Shown: positions 22,520-31,438 of the stretch, in pieces | Layout of the letters: every line of letters starts with the position of its first letter | Numbering within the stretch: the first letter of the stretch is position 1 | DNA from: Rhodospirillales bacterium | GTDB taxonomy: Bacteria; Pseudomonadota; Alphaproteobacteria; Micavibrionales; Micavibrionaceae | Assembly (NCBI GenBank): GCA_023898765.1 | Contig: CP060238.1 | Span: 1,488,001-1,552,000 of the forward strand | Direction of reading: 5' to 3' | Length of the DNA: 64,000 nt | Notes under the pieces: model-generated | Seen by the model: the letters and a program-made list of their open reading frames with translations, nothing else | What the model was told of the DNA's origin: nothing | Databases searched by the model: none | Position numbers and translations under genes: made by a program

Positions 22520-23478
22520 CCTATAACCCTGAACTCTTAGACCGCCGCAAACGGCACCCTGAAAAGCAGAAAAACCCGGATCGTCCGATGGGCAAGAAGC
22601 CGGACTGGATCCGCGTGCCGGCGGGGCAGGGCGCGGCCTATAAAGAAACGCTCGATACGGTGAAGGGCCTGAACCTCACGACCGTGTGCGAGGAGGCGGG
22701 ATGCCCGAATATCGGGGAGTGCTGGAATAAAAAGCACGCGACCTTCATGATTATGGGCGAAGTGTGCACCCGCGCCTGCGGCTTTTGCAATGTCGCCACA
22801 GGCAGGCCGGACGCCCTCGACCCGTATGAGCCGCTGCGTGTGGGTGTGGCGGTCGAGAAAATGGGCTTGCAACATGTGGTGATTACGTCTGTAGACCGGG
22901 ACGATCTCAAAGACGGCGGGGCCGAACATTTTGTGAAAACGATTGAGGCGATCCGCTTTAAAGCGCCGGAAACGACCATTGAAATCCTGCCCGGCGACTT
23001 TCGCGGAAAAACCGCGGATATTGATTCCGTCGCCCGCGCGAAGCCGGACGTGTTCAACCACAATCTGGAAACGGTGCCGCGGCTTTATCCCACCATTCGC
23101 CCCGGCGCGCGTTATTTCCGGTCCTTGCGGCTGTTGCAACGGGTGAAGGAGGTGGACCCGTCTATCTTTACCAAGTCCGGCATGATGGTCGGGCTGGGGG
23201 AAACAAAAGAAGAGGTCGGGCAGGTGATGGACGACCTGCGCGCGGCGGATGTGGATTTTATTACGATCGGCCAGTATCTCCAGCCCACGCCCAAACATGC
23301 GCCGGTGGACCATTTCTGGACCCCGGAAGAATTCGAGTCGCTTGAAAAAATGGCGCGGGCCAAAGGCTTTTTGATGGTTTCGGCCACGCCGCTGACCCGC
23401 TCATCTTATCTGGCGGGCGATGATTTTGAAAAACTCCGCGCCGCCCGGGAAGAAAAGCTGGCTAGGGCGGCAGAATAA
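22516..23478 (+). CDS. lipA: Lipoyl synthase
   Basis: Radical-SAM enzyme that inserts sulfur into octanoyl groups on the lipoyl domains, including those encoded by pdhB and pdhC upstream. The 320-residue protein has the auxiliary-cluster cysteines in CEEAGCPNIGECW (CX4CX5C) and the radical-SAM triad in CTRACGFCNVATG (CX3CX2C). The C-terminal serine-rich motif RSSYLAGDDF supplies the auxiliary cluster serine ligand. It follows the pdh operon but has its own promoter. The coq10-like gene follows 5 bases downstream. Confidence 0.97.
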   Translation: MTYNPELLDRRKRHPEKQKNPDRPMGKKPDWIRVPAGQGAAYKETLDTVKGLNLTTVCEEAGCPNIGECWNKKHATFMIMGEVCTRACGFCNVATGRPDALDPYEPLRVGVAVEKMGLQHVVITSVDRDDLKDGGAEHFVKTIEAIRFKAPETTIEILPGDFRGKTADIDSVARAKPDVFNHNLETVPRLYPTIRPGARYFRSLRLLQRVKEVDPSIFTKSGMMVGLGETKEEVGQVMDDLRAADVDFITIGQYLQPTPKHAPVDHFWTPEEFESLEKMARAKGFLMVSATPLTRSSYLAGDDFEKLRAAREEKLARAAE

Positions 23479-23483
23479 AGAAC

Positions 23484-23963
23484 ATGCCCACGCACGCTGA
23501 AAAGAAAATTCTTCCCTATAGCCCTGCCCAGCTTTTTGACCTGGTGGTGGAAGTGGAGAAATATCCGCAATTTCTGCCCTGGTGCACAGGGTGCAAAATT
23601 AAAAGGCGCGAAGACGATGTGTTTTATGCGGATCTGAGCATTGGCTACAAAAGGCTGAGAGAAAGCTTTACATCCAAGGTCACGGCCTTGCGGCCCGACC
23701 ATATCCATGTGGAGTACCTGTCCGGCCCGATGAAGTATCTTTCGAACCATTGGCGGTTCATTGAACAGGAAGACGGGTCATGCCTGATCGATTTCTATGT
23801 CGATTTTGAATTTAAAAATCCGCTTCTTCAAGGTCTTATGGGCGTATTCTTCAATGAAATTATCAGGCGCATGGTCAGCGCCTTTGAAACGCGGGCGCAC
23901 CAGCTCTATGCGGATCAAGCCACAACCGACACAGGTTCTTCCGCCGCTTCACCGTCAAAATGA
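23484..23963 (+). CDS. Coq10/RatA family START-domain protein
   Basis: A 159-residue protein of the polyketide-cyclase/START fold, recognised by YSPAQLFDLVVEVEKYPQFLPWC near the N-terminus and YLSGPMKYLSNHWRF in the middle, with the long C-terminal helix MRRMVSAFETRA-type (here IIRRMVSAFETRAHQLY). Relatives bind ubiquinone (Coq10) or were described as the RatA toxin; the lipA neighbourhood is standard for the alphaproteobacterial Coq10-like gene. The last 49 bases overlap the convergent glycosyltransferase-like gene. Confidence 0.88.
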   Translation: MPTHAEKKILPYSPAQLFDLVVEVEKYPQFLPWCTGCKIKRREDDVFYADLSIGYKRLRESFTSKVTALRPDHIHVEYLSGPMKYLSNHWRFIEQEDGSCLIDFYVDFEFKNPLLQGLMGVFFNEIIRRMVSAFETRAHQLYADQATTDTGSSAASPSK

Positions 23964-24847
23964 GGGTAGCGGTAGGATAGCTCCACCGTTTGTCCCTCCA
24001 GCGTTTTGAAATCGGTGGTCAGGCTTCGATCGACGCGCATTTTGTCCCAGCCGGACAGATGCAGAATCCCGATTTTCTCGTGCGGCATGTTGGGCTCCAC
24101 AAACGCATGCGCCTGCTCATCCCAAAGAGGTTTGAACTGGCACAGCCAGTGGGTCCAGGCCGGGAGGCTTTCGACGGGCAGGCCTTCCAGATGACAGATA
24201 ATGCCCAAAGACAGCTGCTCGGCAGTGAATATATTCCCGCCGCGCTGCAAGGTGGTTTTGATCCGGTTTTGCCACGCTTTCCAGTGCGGCGCGTCCGCGC
24301 GCAGCGCAAAGGCCCCGGCGGACAGGACGTAGTAATTCAAAAGCTCCCTGGCCATTTTGCACCCATAAGCCTTGCGCGCGTTGCTGTAGTAAAAGCCGCG
24401 CACTTTCCACGGGAAGGGGCCCAGCCATTTAATGCGGATGGGCCTTGGATAGGCCCGGTCCACCTGCGCCGTAAGAGCCATCTTGCCGCGGCGCGCGCCC
24501 TCCAGAAACATCCCGACCACATCCCAGCGCTGCACCCATGTATCCGCATCCATCCAGAAATACATGTCGTATCCGGGAAAATATTCCGGGATGAAGGGGC
24601 GGCAGACGCAGGATTTCAGGAAATTGCGCCCGCGGATTTTTGAAGGCGGGATGGGGCAGGGCCATTCCGGCGCCACAACCTTGCATCCCATATTTTGAAG
24701 GCGCAGGACTTGCTCCGGCAAAAGCCCGGCATCCATGATGCCGATCTCCATCTCCCGGCTTTCGGGAAACCGGCGGATGGATTGCACCCATTCCAGAAGC
24801 ATGGCGAAATAATTGGCGTCGGCCGATGACACAAAAAGCGTTTTCAT
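23915..24847 (-). CDS. Glycosyltransferase-like protein
   Basis: A 310-residue protein resembling nucleotide-diphospho-sugar transferases. It begins KTLFVSSADANYFAMLLEW, as in enzymes with an N-terminal Rossmann-like donor site, has a DxD-type motif in MYFWMDADTWVQ near residue 99, and a later AEQLSLGIICHLEGLPVESLP region followed by HLSGWDK, like the histidine-containing acceptor region of GT8-type enzymes. The donor and acceptor are unknown. It is soluble by appearance. It lies on the minus strand and its 3' end overlaps the coq10-like gene by 49 bases, suggesting a later insertion into this conserved order. Confidence 0.65.
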   Translation of the reverse strand: MKTLFVSSADANYFAMLLEWVQSIRRFPESREMEIGIMDAGLLPEQVLRLQNMGCKVVAPEWPCPIPPSKIRGRNFLKSCVCRPFIPEYFPGYDMYFWMDADTWVQRWDVVGMFLEGARRGKMALTAQVDRAYPRPIRIKWLGPFPWKVRGFYYSNARKAYGCKMARELLNYYVLSAGAFALRADAPHWKAWQNRIKTTLQRGGNIFTAEQLSLGIICHLEGLPVESLPAWTHWLCQFKPLWDEQAHAFVEPNMPHEKIGILHLSGWDKMRVDRSLTTDFKTLEGQTVELSYRYPHFDGEAAEEPVSVVA

Positions 24848-24906
24848 ATCTTTCTTAAATCATGAACGAACGGAAATTTACACGAATTTATCAGGCTATA
24901 ATCACG

Positions 24907-24935
24907 TTGACATAAAAACCATGCAAAGATAGGGT
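24907..24935 (+). promoter_or_regulatory. Candidate promoter for the unknown gene at 24969
   Basis: A perfect TTGACA at 24907-24912 is followed 17 bases later by TAGGGT, which matches the -10 consensus only partly. It is 34 bases before the gene start. Confidence 0.35.
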
Positions 24936-24968
24936 CCTTCTTACGAAAATCAACAGAAGGAGTTTACT

Positions 24969-25439
24969 TTGTCTGCCGAGCCTGAATTTTCCCATGCATT
25001 TGAAGCCGGCGCGGAGTTGCGTCCCGATCGCCTGACCCCACAAGAATTATTTGTCATTGGATTTACGTATTTTCGCGGCAACTGGAATCAGGGCGGCGTG
25101 GAAATAGGGCAGGACATCGAAAAGGCGGCGGATTACCTTATGGCCGCTTACGGGCCCAGAATCGGAAATCCAGAAAACGTGCCTTTCGAACCTTTTCATG
25201 ATCACACCGAAAGAATGCTCCGCAATATCCGTGATATGGCAAACAGCCGTATCAAAAGATCTTTGCTCCAAAGGGGATTGGTTTCAGAATTTGAGGAATC
25301 CTCGAGAAGAGAAGAGAACGTAAAACAGGCTCTTGCAGAAACAGACCTTGTCCACAGGGTTTCCCGCTTCTTACTCACATTACCTCCAAGGGACGCTGGC
25401 GCGAAATTGATCCTTAAAGATGTACAGCCTTCTGCCTAG
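24969..25439 (+). CDS. Hypothetical protein
   Basis: A 156-residue protein starting at TTG, chosen because AGAAGGAG lies six bases upstream. It is mostly helical and acidic, with DRLTPQELFVIGFTYFRGNW near residue 20 and a region EIGQDIEKAADYLMAAYGP that recalls a Sel1/TPR-like helical pair, though this is not enough to assign a family. No signal peptide or membrane helix. It is transcribed divergently from the glycosyltransferase-like gene and convergently to cinA. Confidence 0.6.
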   Translation: MSAEPEFSHAFEAGAELRPDRLTPQELFVIGFTYFRGNWNQGGVEIGQDIEKAADYLMAAYGPRIGNPENVPFEPFHDHTERMLRNIRDMANSRIKRSLLQRGLVSEFEESSRREENVKQALAETDLVHRVSRFLLTLPPRDAGAKLILKDVQPSA

Positions 25440-25454
25440 ACATTGAAAACATTC

Positions 25455-25931
25455 TTAAGTTTCAAGGAGGTGCAAGGCGTGCTTTAGCGCAGCCCGCACA
25501 GTCTGCGTCCTGACAGAGGCGCGATCGCCCTTGAACATGTATTTTTCAACCTGCGGCGTTTCGTCCCGCCGGCCAAAACCGATATAGACAAGGCCGACAG
25601 GTTTTTCCTTCGTGCCGCCATCCGGCCCCGCAATGCCCGTCACGGATACGGCCAGATCGGCAAGGCTGTGTTTCAAAGCGCCCTCCACCATGGCCCGCGC
25701 CGTTTCCCCGCTTACCGCGCCGTGTTTTTGCAGGATACCGGCGGGAACGCCCAGCATTTCCCTCTTGGCGTCATTGGAGTAGGTGACAAAGCCGCGGTCA
25801 AAAACGCAGGAAGCGCCGGGAATATCGGTGAGAGCGGCGGCGATAAGCCCGCCCGTGCAGGATTCCGCCGTGGCGATCTTCCAGCCTTTGTCTTTCAGGG
25901 CGGTCAAAAGGTTAAAAGTCAATTCCGGCAT
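25455..25931 (-). CDS. pncC: CinA C-terminal domain protein, nicotinamide-nucleotide amidase
   Basis: A 158-residue stand-alone CinA C-terminal domain, the type that deamidates nicotinamide mononucleotide in NAD recycling. It shows KIATAESCTGGLIAAALTDIPGAS, the YSNDAKREMLGV segment, and AVSVTGIAGPDGGTKEKPVGLVYIG, all characteristic. It overlaps pgpA by 20 bases and so belongs to the ispDF-pgpA-cinA operon. This order, after lipA and the coq10-like gene, is frequent in alphaproteobacteria. Confidence 0.92.
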   Translation of the reverse strand: MPELTFNLLTALKDKGWKIATAESCTGGLIAAALTDIPGASCVFDRGFVTYSNDAKREMLGVPAGILQKHGAVSGETARAMVEGALKHSLADLAVSVTGIAGPDGGTKEKPVGLVYIGFGRRDETPQVEKYMFKGDRASVRTQTVRAALKHALHLLET

Positions 25932-26418
25932 AGCGTAATCCTGTCATCACAAGGGCGGCATAAAGACCAGCCATAACGTCGTCCAGCATCACAGACACCG
26001 CGCCGCCGGGTTTCCGGTCCAGCCAGTTGACGGGCCACGGCTTCAGGATATCAAAAAAGCGGAAGGCTGCGAAGGCAAAGACAATGGAGAAAAGGTCCGG
26101 CGTAGCGGCAAGCAGCGCAATCCATATTCCCGCCGCTTCGTCGATCACGATCATCTGGGAATCTTCTTCCTGCGTCATCTCGCCGACTTTTCCGGCGGCC
26201 CAAAGCCCCAAAGGAAAAAGCAGGGCAATCCCGGCGATCAGGGCAGGAAATCCGGCAAGCATGAGCGCAACGCCGAAGGGCAGGGCACCGAGCGTGCCCC
26301 ATGTGCCGGGGCCGGGACGCATCAATCCGCAGCCAAACCATGTGGCAATCCACGTGGCGGGATGTTTAAAATCCAGTTTTTTCAGTTTGTCGGGATGTTG
26401 AAGGCCGGGCATGCGCAT
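25912..26418 (-). CDS. pgpA: Phosphatidylglycerophosphatase A
   Basis: Removes the terminal phosphate from phosphatidylglycerophosphate to give phosphatidylglycerol. The 168-residue membrane protein has the family motif MRPGPGTWGTLGALPFGV near residue 35, QMIVIDEAAGIWIAL with the conserved acidic residues, and the FRFFDILKPWPVNWLD motif, with about four hydrophobic segments. It starts 5 bases downstream of the ispDF stop and overlaps the following cinA-type gene, indicating one transcript. Confidence 0.93.
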   Translation of the reverse strand: MRMPGLQHPDKLKKLDFKHPATWIATWFGCGLMRPGPGTWGTLGALPFGVALMLAGFPALIAGIALLFPLGLWAAGKVGEMTQEEDSQMIVIDEAAGIWIALLAATPDLFSIVFAFAAFRFFDILKPWPVNWLDRKPGGAVSVMLDDVMAGLYAALVMTGLRYAGIDF

Positions 26419-26423
26419 ACCGT

Positions 26424-27605
26424 TTACCCTTCCACAGGAAGGCTGATCGTGGCAATAGCCTGCGCTGCGATGCCCTCTTTTCTGCCGGTAAAGCCCAGCC
26501 CCTCCGTGGTGGTGGCTTTGACGCTCACCTTGTCCGCAGGGATGTCCAGAAGGGCCGCGATGCGGGCCTGCATGGCGGCGCGGTAAGGGCCTATTTTTGG
26601 TTCCTCCGCGATAAGGGTAAGATCCAGATTCCGGATTTCACCGCCTTTCTCTGCCATAAGCCGCGCCGCATGCTGCAGGAAAACGGCACTCTCGGCGCCC
26701 GCCCATTGCGGGTCGGAGGGGGGGAAATGCGTGCCGATATCTCCCGCGGCAATGGTGCCCAGCAAAGCGTCGGTCAGCGCGTGCAGGGCGACATCCGCAT
26801 CCGAATGGCCTTTCAGGGCGCGGTCCGAAGGAATATCAATGCCGCCCAGACGGATAGACGCCGCTTTTCCCGCGGCAAAGGCATGCACATCAAACCCCTG
26901 CGCGCTGCGGGTTTGCGTTTGTGCCCTCAGGAGCGTTTCCGCCATATTGAAATCCTCTTCGGTTGTGATTTTAAAATTCCGGGCGGAGCCTTCCACGATT
27001 GCAACCTCTATGCCGGCGGCGCTTGCCAGGCCGGCATCATCGGTGAAACTTCCGTCTCCCTTACATTGTTCATGGGCCTTTAACAGCGGCCCGGCCTGAA
27101 ATCCCTGCGGCGTCTGGATGGCCCAAAGCCCCCGTCTGTCTACGGTTTCATTGGAACTGCGTCTTAGGGTATCCGTAACCGGCACGGCAAGGGTCACAGC
27201 CCGGGCGCTTTCAAGCTTCGCCAAAAGCGCCCCGATATCTTCACGGGAAACGAGCGGCCGCGCCGCGTCGTGAATCAGGATCAAATCTTCATTTTTAAGA
27301 TCAGGAATAGCATTTATTCCATTGTAAACACTCTCTTTTCTTGTCTTTCCACCCGGGATAAAAGGGGCAATATCCAGCCCCTTTACAGCGTCATGATACA
27401 AATCTGCGTGTGCCGGGTCGATAATGACCCGGACGGACTCTAAACCCGGGATTCGAAAAAACCGTTCAATCGTATGGCGTAAAACGGTTTTTCCACAGAT
27501 TTTCCGGTATTGCTTCGGCAGGCCCTGACCCATACGCGTTCCGCTCCCCGCTGCGGGGATCAGGAGGTGAAAACCGCGTGTTTTTTCTTTTTTGTTTTTT
27601 GCCAT
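26424..27605 (-). CDS. ispDF: Bifunctional IspD/IspF, MEP isoprenoid pathway
   Basis: Fused enzyme with 2-C-methyl-D-erythritol 4-phosphate cytidylyltransferase (IspD, about residues 1-225) and 2,4-cyclodiphosphate synthase (IspF, about 235-393). The IspD part has LIPAAGSGTRMGQGLPKQY and LIHDAARPLVS; the IspF part has GFDVHAF, LKGHSDADVALHAL and the GDIGTHFPPSD loop. The fusion is typical of alphaproteobacteria. The ATG at 27605 is preferred; an in-frame GTG at 27632 would add nine basic residues but overlap the region upstream of ntrY. It is divergent from ntrY. Confidence 0.94.
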   Translation of the reverse strand: MAKNKKEKTRGFHLLIPAAGSGTRMGQGLPKQYRKICGKTVLRHTIERFFRIPGLESVRVIIDPAHADLYHDAVKGLDIAPFIPGGKTRKESVYNGINAIPDLKNEDLILIHDAARPLVSREDIGALLAKLESARAVTLAVPVTDTLRRSSNETVDRRGLWAIQTPQGFQAGPLLKAHEQCKGDGSFTDDAGLASAAGIEVAIVEGSARNFKITTEEDFNMAETLLRAQTQTRSAQGFDVHAFAAGKAASIRLGGIDIPSDRALKGHSDADVALHALTDALLGTIAAGDIGTHFPPSDPQWAGAESAVFLQHAARLMAEKGGEIRNLDLTLIAEEPKIGPYRAAMQARIAALLDIPADKVSVKATTTEGLGFTGRKEGIAAQAIATISLPVEG

Positions 27606-27652
27606 ATGCTTAGGGTGTTGCTTTTTTGCCACAAACTGTGGATAGTCACAAA

Positions 27653-29965
27653 ATGATGATGCGTCAATTCCTGAATTCCATGCAGCTTCCCCCCATAGTT
27701 ACGCGGGGCGAGCTTTTTTGGAAGTCTTTTTCTCGTCATTTTGCGGGAAAGGGCTGGAGCATGCGGCTTGCCGCGCTGCTTGTGATTGCCGCGATTGTAA
27801 GCGGCCTCGCCACGTATGCCGCCCTGACGGAGGTGCCGCCTTTCGGCACGGATCCGGGAACCGTGATCTGGCTCCTGAATCTTGATCTTGTCATCCTGCT
27901 CCTCCTTGTCACGCTGATCGCCCGCCGGATGGCACGGATATGGAGCGCACAGCGGCAGGGCATTGCAGGATCCCGCCTTCATGTCCGGCTGGTGGTGATC
28001 TTCAGCATCATGGCGGCCGCGCCGGCCATTATCATGGCGATTTTTTCGGCCTTTTTCTTTCATTACGGGGTGCAAAGCTGGTTTAGCGAGCGTGTCCAGA
28101 CGGCCGTTTTCGAGTCCCAGGCGGTTGCCGAATCCTATCTGGAAGAGCATCAGCAGGTTATCAAGGCGGATGTGCTGGCCATGGCCAATGACCTGGACCG
28201 TCAGGCGGGCCTGTTCATCGACAACCCCAAAGGGTTCAGCAGCCTGATTGAAACGCAGTCTTTTATGCGGAACCTGACGGAAGTGCTTCTCTTTAACAGC
28301 GCGGGCCAGATTCTGGCACGCTCCGGCCTGAGCTTTACCTTGAGCTTTGAAAGCCTGCCGCGTTATCTCCTCGAAGAAGCGCAAGGGGGCGAAGTCGTTC
28401 TGACCACAAGCGGTACCGAGGACAGGGTGCGCGCGCTGGTGAAGCTGAACAATTTCGAGGACGCCTATTTGTTTGTGGGGCGCATGGTGGACCCCACGGT
28501 GCTGGCGCATCTGGCCGCCACGCGGGACGCCGCGAACGAATATGCCCAGCTTCAGGGCAGTTATTCGACTCTCCAGATTGCCGTGACCATGATTTTTGTC
28601 GTGGTTGCGCTTCTTCTGCTTCTGACCGCTATCTGGTTTGCCCTGATGCTTGCGCGCCAGCTTGTTACACCGATCGGACGCATGATTTCGGTGGCCGATC
28701 AGGTGAGTGCGGGGGACTTGACGGCCCGCATGACCGAAAAAGAAAATATCGAGGAGTTCGATTATCTGGCGAAATCATTTAACCGTATGACCGGCCAGAT
28801 CCAGCAGCAGCGCGACGAACTGGTGATGGCCAACCGCCAGCTCGACCAGCGCCGCCGCTTTACGGAGGCGGTTCTGGCCGGCGTTTCGGCGGGGATTGTG
28901 GGGGTGGACGAAAACGGGGTTATTTCCCTGGCCAACTCTTCCGCCGCCGCCTTGTTTGAAGAAGACCCCGCCCAAATGGTCGGGAAAAATATTGTGACTC
29001 TTTTTCCCGAAGTATCCGATCTTCTTATTCAGGCCCATCAAAGGCCGGAAAAAGTAACACAAAGCGAAATTCCGGTGACCTCCGAGGACGGAAGCCGGCG
29101 AACCCTTTTGGTCCGTATCGCCATTGAAATGATCGGAAATGAAGACAAGGGAGCGGTGCTGACCTTTGACGACATTACGGATTTACAGGCCGCGCTGCGC
29201 AAAGCTGCCTGGTCCGGCGTGGCGCGGCGCATCGCCCATGAAATTAAAAATCCTCTCACGCCCATTCAGCTTTCCGCCGAGCGCCTGAAGCGCAAATATC
29301 TAAAAGAGATCAAGACCGACCCGCATATTTTTGAAAAATGTACGGATACGATTATCCGCCATGTCGAAGATATCGGACGTATGGTGACGGAATTTTCCGC
29401 CTTTGCCCGCATGCCCGAAGCGGTGATGAAACACGAAAATCTGGCCATGCATGTCCGGGACATGGTTGTCCTCCAGAAGGAAGCGCATCCGGACATAGAA
29501 TTTAACCTGAAGGTTTTCGATGAAAAATCCCCCCTGATGGCGGATTGCGACGCGGCCCAGATCCGGCAGGCTTTTACAAACCTGATTCTAAACGCCATAG
29601 ATTCCGTTCTGGCCCGTCAGGAAGAAGCGCCCCCGCCCAAAGCGCGGATTGACATTATCCTGTCGCCTCTGGCGGAAGGAGAGAAACTGTCTCTTTCCAT
29701 CATAGACAGCGGCGCCGGGTTGCCGGAAGGGGAAGATCCTGCCAAACTCACGGAGCCCTATGTGACCCATAAGGCGAAGGGCACAGGTCTGGGGCTGGCG
29801 ATTGTTAAAAAGATCATGGAAGACCATCAGGGGCGTCTGGTCATCGGAACGCCGGACTGGGTCAGGGATCTTTCCGGCTGGGAAGATCTGGGCGGCGCCA
29901 CCGTTTCTTTGGTCATTCCTTTCGAGCAAGACAGTAAAACACCTAAAAACCAGCAAGCAGCGTAA
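27653..29965 (+). CDS. ntrY: Sensor histidine kinase NtrY
   Basis: Membrane sensor of the NtrYX two-component system, linked in other alphaproteobacteria to nitrogen or redox control. The 771-residue protein has about three N-terminal transmembrane helices and a fourth near residue 325, a periplasmic loop (about 130-310), a HAMP domain (about 345-395), a PAS domain (about 410-510), the phospho-acceptor histidine in ARRIAHEIKNPLTPIQ, and ATP-binding boxes NLILNAIDS, SGAGLPEG and GTGLGLAIVKKI. The start is the first of three consecutive ATG codons. The usual dusB-ntrB-ntrC genes are not between ispDF and ntrY. Confidence 0.94.
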   Translation: MMMRQFLNSMQLPPIVTRGELFWKSFSRHFAGKGWSMRLAALLVIAAIVSGLATYAALTEVPPFGTDPGTVIWLLNLDLVILLLLVTLIARRMARIWSAQRQGIAGSRLHVRLVVIFSIMAAAPAIIMAIFSAFFFHYGVQSWFSERVQTAVFESQAVAESYLEEHQQVIKADVLAMANDLDRQAGLFIDNPKGFSSLIETQSFMRNLTEVLLFNSAGQILARSGLSFTLSFESLPRYLLEEAQGGEVVLTTSGTEDRVRALVKLNNFEDAYLFVGRMVDPTVLAHLAATRDAANEYAQLQGSYSTLQIAVTMIFVVVALLLLLTAIWFALMLARQLVTPIGRMISVADQVSAGDLTARMTEKENIEEFDYLAKSFNRMTGQIQQQRDELVMANRQLDQRRRFTEAVLAGVSAGIVGVDENGVISLANSSAAALFEEDPAQMVGKNIVTLFPEVSDLLIQAHQRPEKVTQSEIPVTSEDGSRRTLLVRIAIEMIGNEDKGAVLTFDDITDLQAALRKAAWSGVARRIAHEIKNPLTPIQLSAERLKRKYLKEIKTDPHIFEKCTDTIIRHVEDIGRMVTEFSAFARMPEAVMKHENLAMHVRDMVVLQKEAHPDIEFNLKVFDEKSPLMADCDAAQIRQAFTNLILNAIDSVLARQEEAPPPKARIDIILSPLAEGEKLSLSIIDSGAGLPEGEDPAKLTEPYVTHKAKGTGLGLAIVKKIMEDHQGRLVIGTPDWVRDLSGWEDLGGATVSLVIPFEQDSKTPKNQQAA

Positions 29966-29976
29966 GAAAGAGTCAG

Positions 29977-31401
29977 ATGAACGCAGATATTTTGATCGTA
30001 GACGATGAAGAGGATATCCGGGATTTGATTCAGGGTATTCTGGAAGATGAAGGCTACCGCATACGGCAGGCCGGAAGCGCAAAGGACGCTTATGCGCAAA
30101 TGGAAAAAGCACCGCCGGATTTGCTCATCCTCGACATCTGGCTTCAGGGAAGCGACGAAGACGGAATGGGCGTTCTCGCCAGGGTCAAGGAAGCCCATCC
30201 CGATCTTCCCGTTTTAATGATCAGCGGTCACGGCACGATTGAAACGGCCGTTTCCGCCATTAAGAAAGGAGCATATGATTTTATTGAAAAGCCCTTTAAG
30301 GCGGACCGGCTTTTGGTCATGATTGCCCGCGCGCTTGAAGCGGCAAACCTGCGGCGGGAAAATCAGGATTTAAGGGAAAAGGCCGAAGGCATTATTTATG
30401 AAATGATCGGCGACTCTCCCCCCATGGCCGCGCTGCGTCAGGCGATTGAGAAAATTGCCCCGACCAACAGCCGCGTTCTGATTTCCGGCGAGGCGGGATC
30501 GGGAAAAGAAGTTGCGGCGCGGCTTTTGCACCGGCTTTCAGAGCGCAACAACCAGCCTTTCATGGCGTTAAACTGTGCAACCCTTCATCCGGAGCGCATT
30601 GAAGAGGCGCTTTTCGGCATCGAACACAGCGGCACCATCAAACCGGGAGTCCTGGAAAGAGCGGATGGCGGAACGCTTTTGCTTGACGGGGTCGGGGACA
30701 TGCCGCTGGAAACACAGGGGAAAATCGTGCGCGTTCTTCAGGAGCAAAATTTTACCCGTTTGGGGGGCAGCAAAAATATTCCCTACGATGTCAGGATTAT
30801 TGCCTCGACAAACCGGAATCTTGAGGAAGAAATTAAACAGGGAAATTTCCGGGAAGATCTTTATTACCGTTTAAGCGTTGTGCCGCTCAAAATTCCCCTG
30901 ATGCGCGAACGGCTCTCTGACATCCCCGCCTTGGCCCATTTCTTTATGAAGCTTTATTGCCGGCAGGCCGGGCAGCCGGAATGCGCTTTTTCCGCAGAAG
31001 CCCTGACCCTGTTAAAACGGCACGAATGGCCGGGCAATGTGCGCCAGCTTCGTAACGCTGTGGAATGGGTTATGATTATGGGCGGGCTTGAGGCCGGAGA
31101 AGAAATTACGCGGGCGCATCTGCCGCCCGATATCACAGGGCAGGGGGGCGCCCTTCCGTCCCAGAGAGAAAATGATTACCTTTTGCTGTCCTTACGTGAA
31201 GCGCGCGAATCCTTTGAGCGGGAATATCTGCACTCACAGATCAGCCGTTTTGAAGGGAACGTTTCCGAAACGGCCAAGTTTATTGGTATGGAGAGATCCG
31301 CTTTGCACAGAAAACTCAAAAGCCTTGAAATTTCACCTTCCGGGAAGCAGGATAATGACAGCGGCGATTCAACTTCCACGCCGCTTCGGAAGAGGGCGTA
31401 G
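29977..31401 (+). CDS. ntrX: NtrX response regulator with degenerate AAA+ domain
   Basis: Partner of NtrY; 474 residues. The receiver domain (1-120) has acidic DDEED and the phospho-acceptor D53 in LLILDIWL. The central AAA+ domain has Walker A in SGEAGSGKEVAA, but the sigma-54-contacting GAFTGA loop is absent, as in other NtrX proteins, and the Walker B sequence reads LLLDGVGDMP, with Gly238 where these proteins have the catalytic glutamate. The R-finger region VRIIASTNRN is kept. A Fis-type helix-turn-helix ends the protein (ETAKFIGMERSALHRKLKSL). It begins 11 bases after ntrY. Confidence 0.93.
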   Translation: MNADILIVDDEEDIRDLIQGILEDEGYRIRQAGSAKDAYAQMEKAPPDLLILDIWLQGSDEDGMGVLARVKEAHPDLPVLMISGHGTIETAVSAIKKGAYDFIEKPFKADRLLVMIARALEAANLRRENQDLREKAEGIIYEMIGDSPPMAALRQAIEKIAPTNSRVLISGEAGSGKEVAARLLHRLSERNNQPFMALNCATLHPERIEEALFGIEHSGTIKPGVLERADGGTLLLDGVGDMPLETQGKIVRVLQEQNFTRLGGSKNIPYDVRIIASTNRNLEEEIKQGNFREDLYYRLSVVPLKIPLMRERLSDIPALAHFFMKLYCRQAGQPECAFSAEALTLLKRHEWPGNVRQLRNAVEWVMIMGGLEAGEEITRAHLPPDITGQGGALPSQRENDYLLLSLREARESFEREYLHSQISRFEGNVSETAKFIGMERSALHRKLKSLEISPSGKQDNDSGDSTSTPLRKRA

Positions 31402-31438
31402 TTAGAGTTTTTAGCTATGGATTAAGAGGAAATATTCT

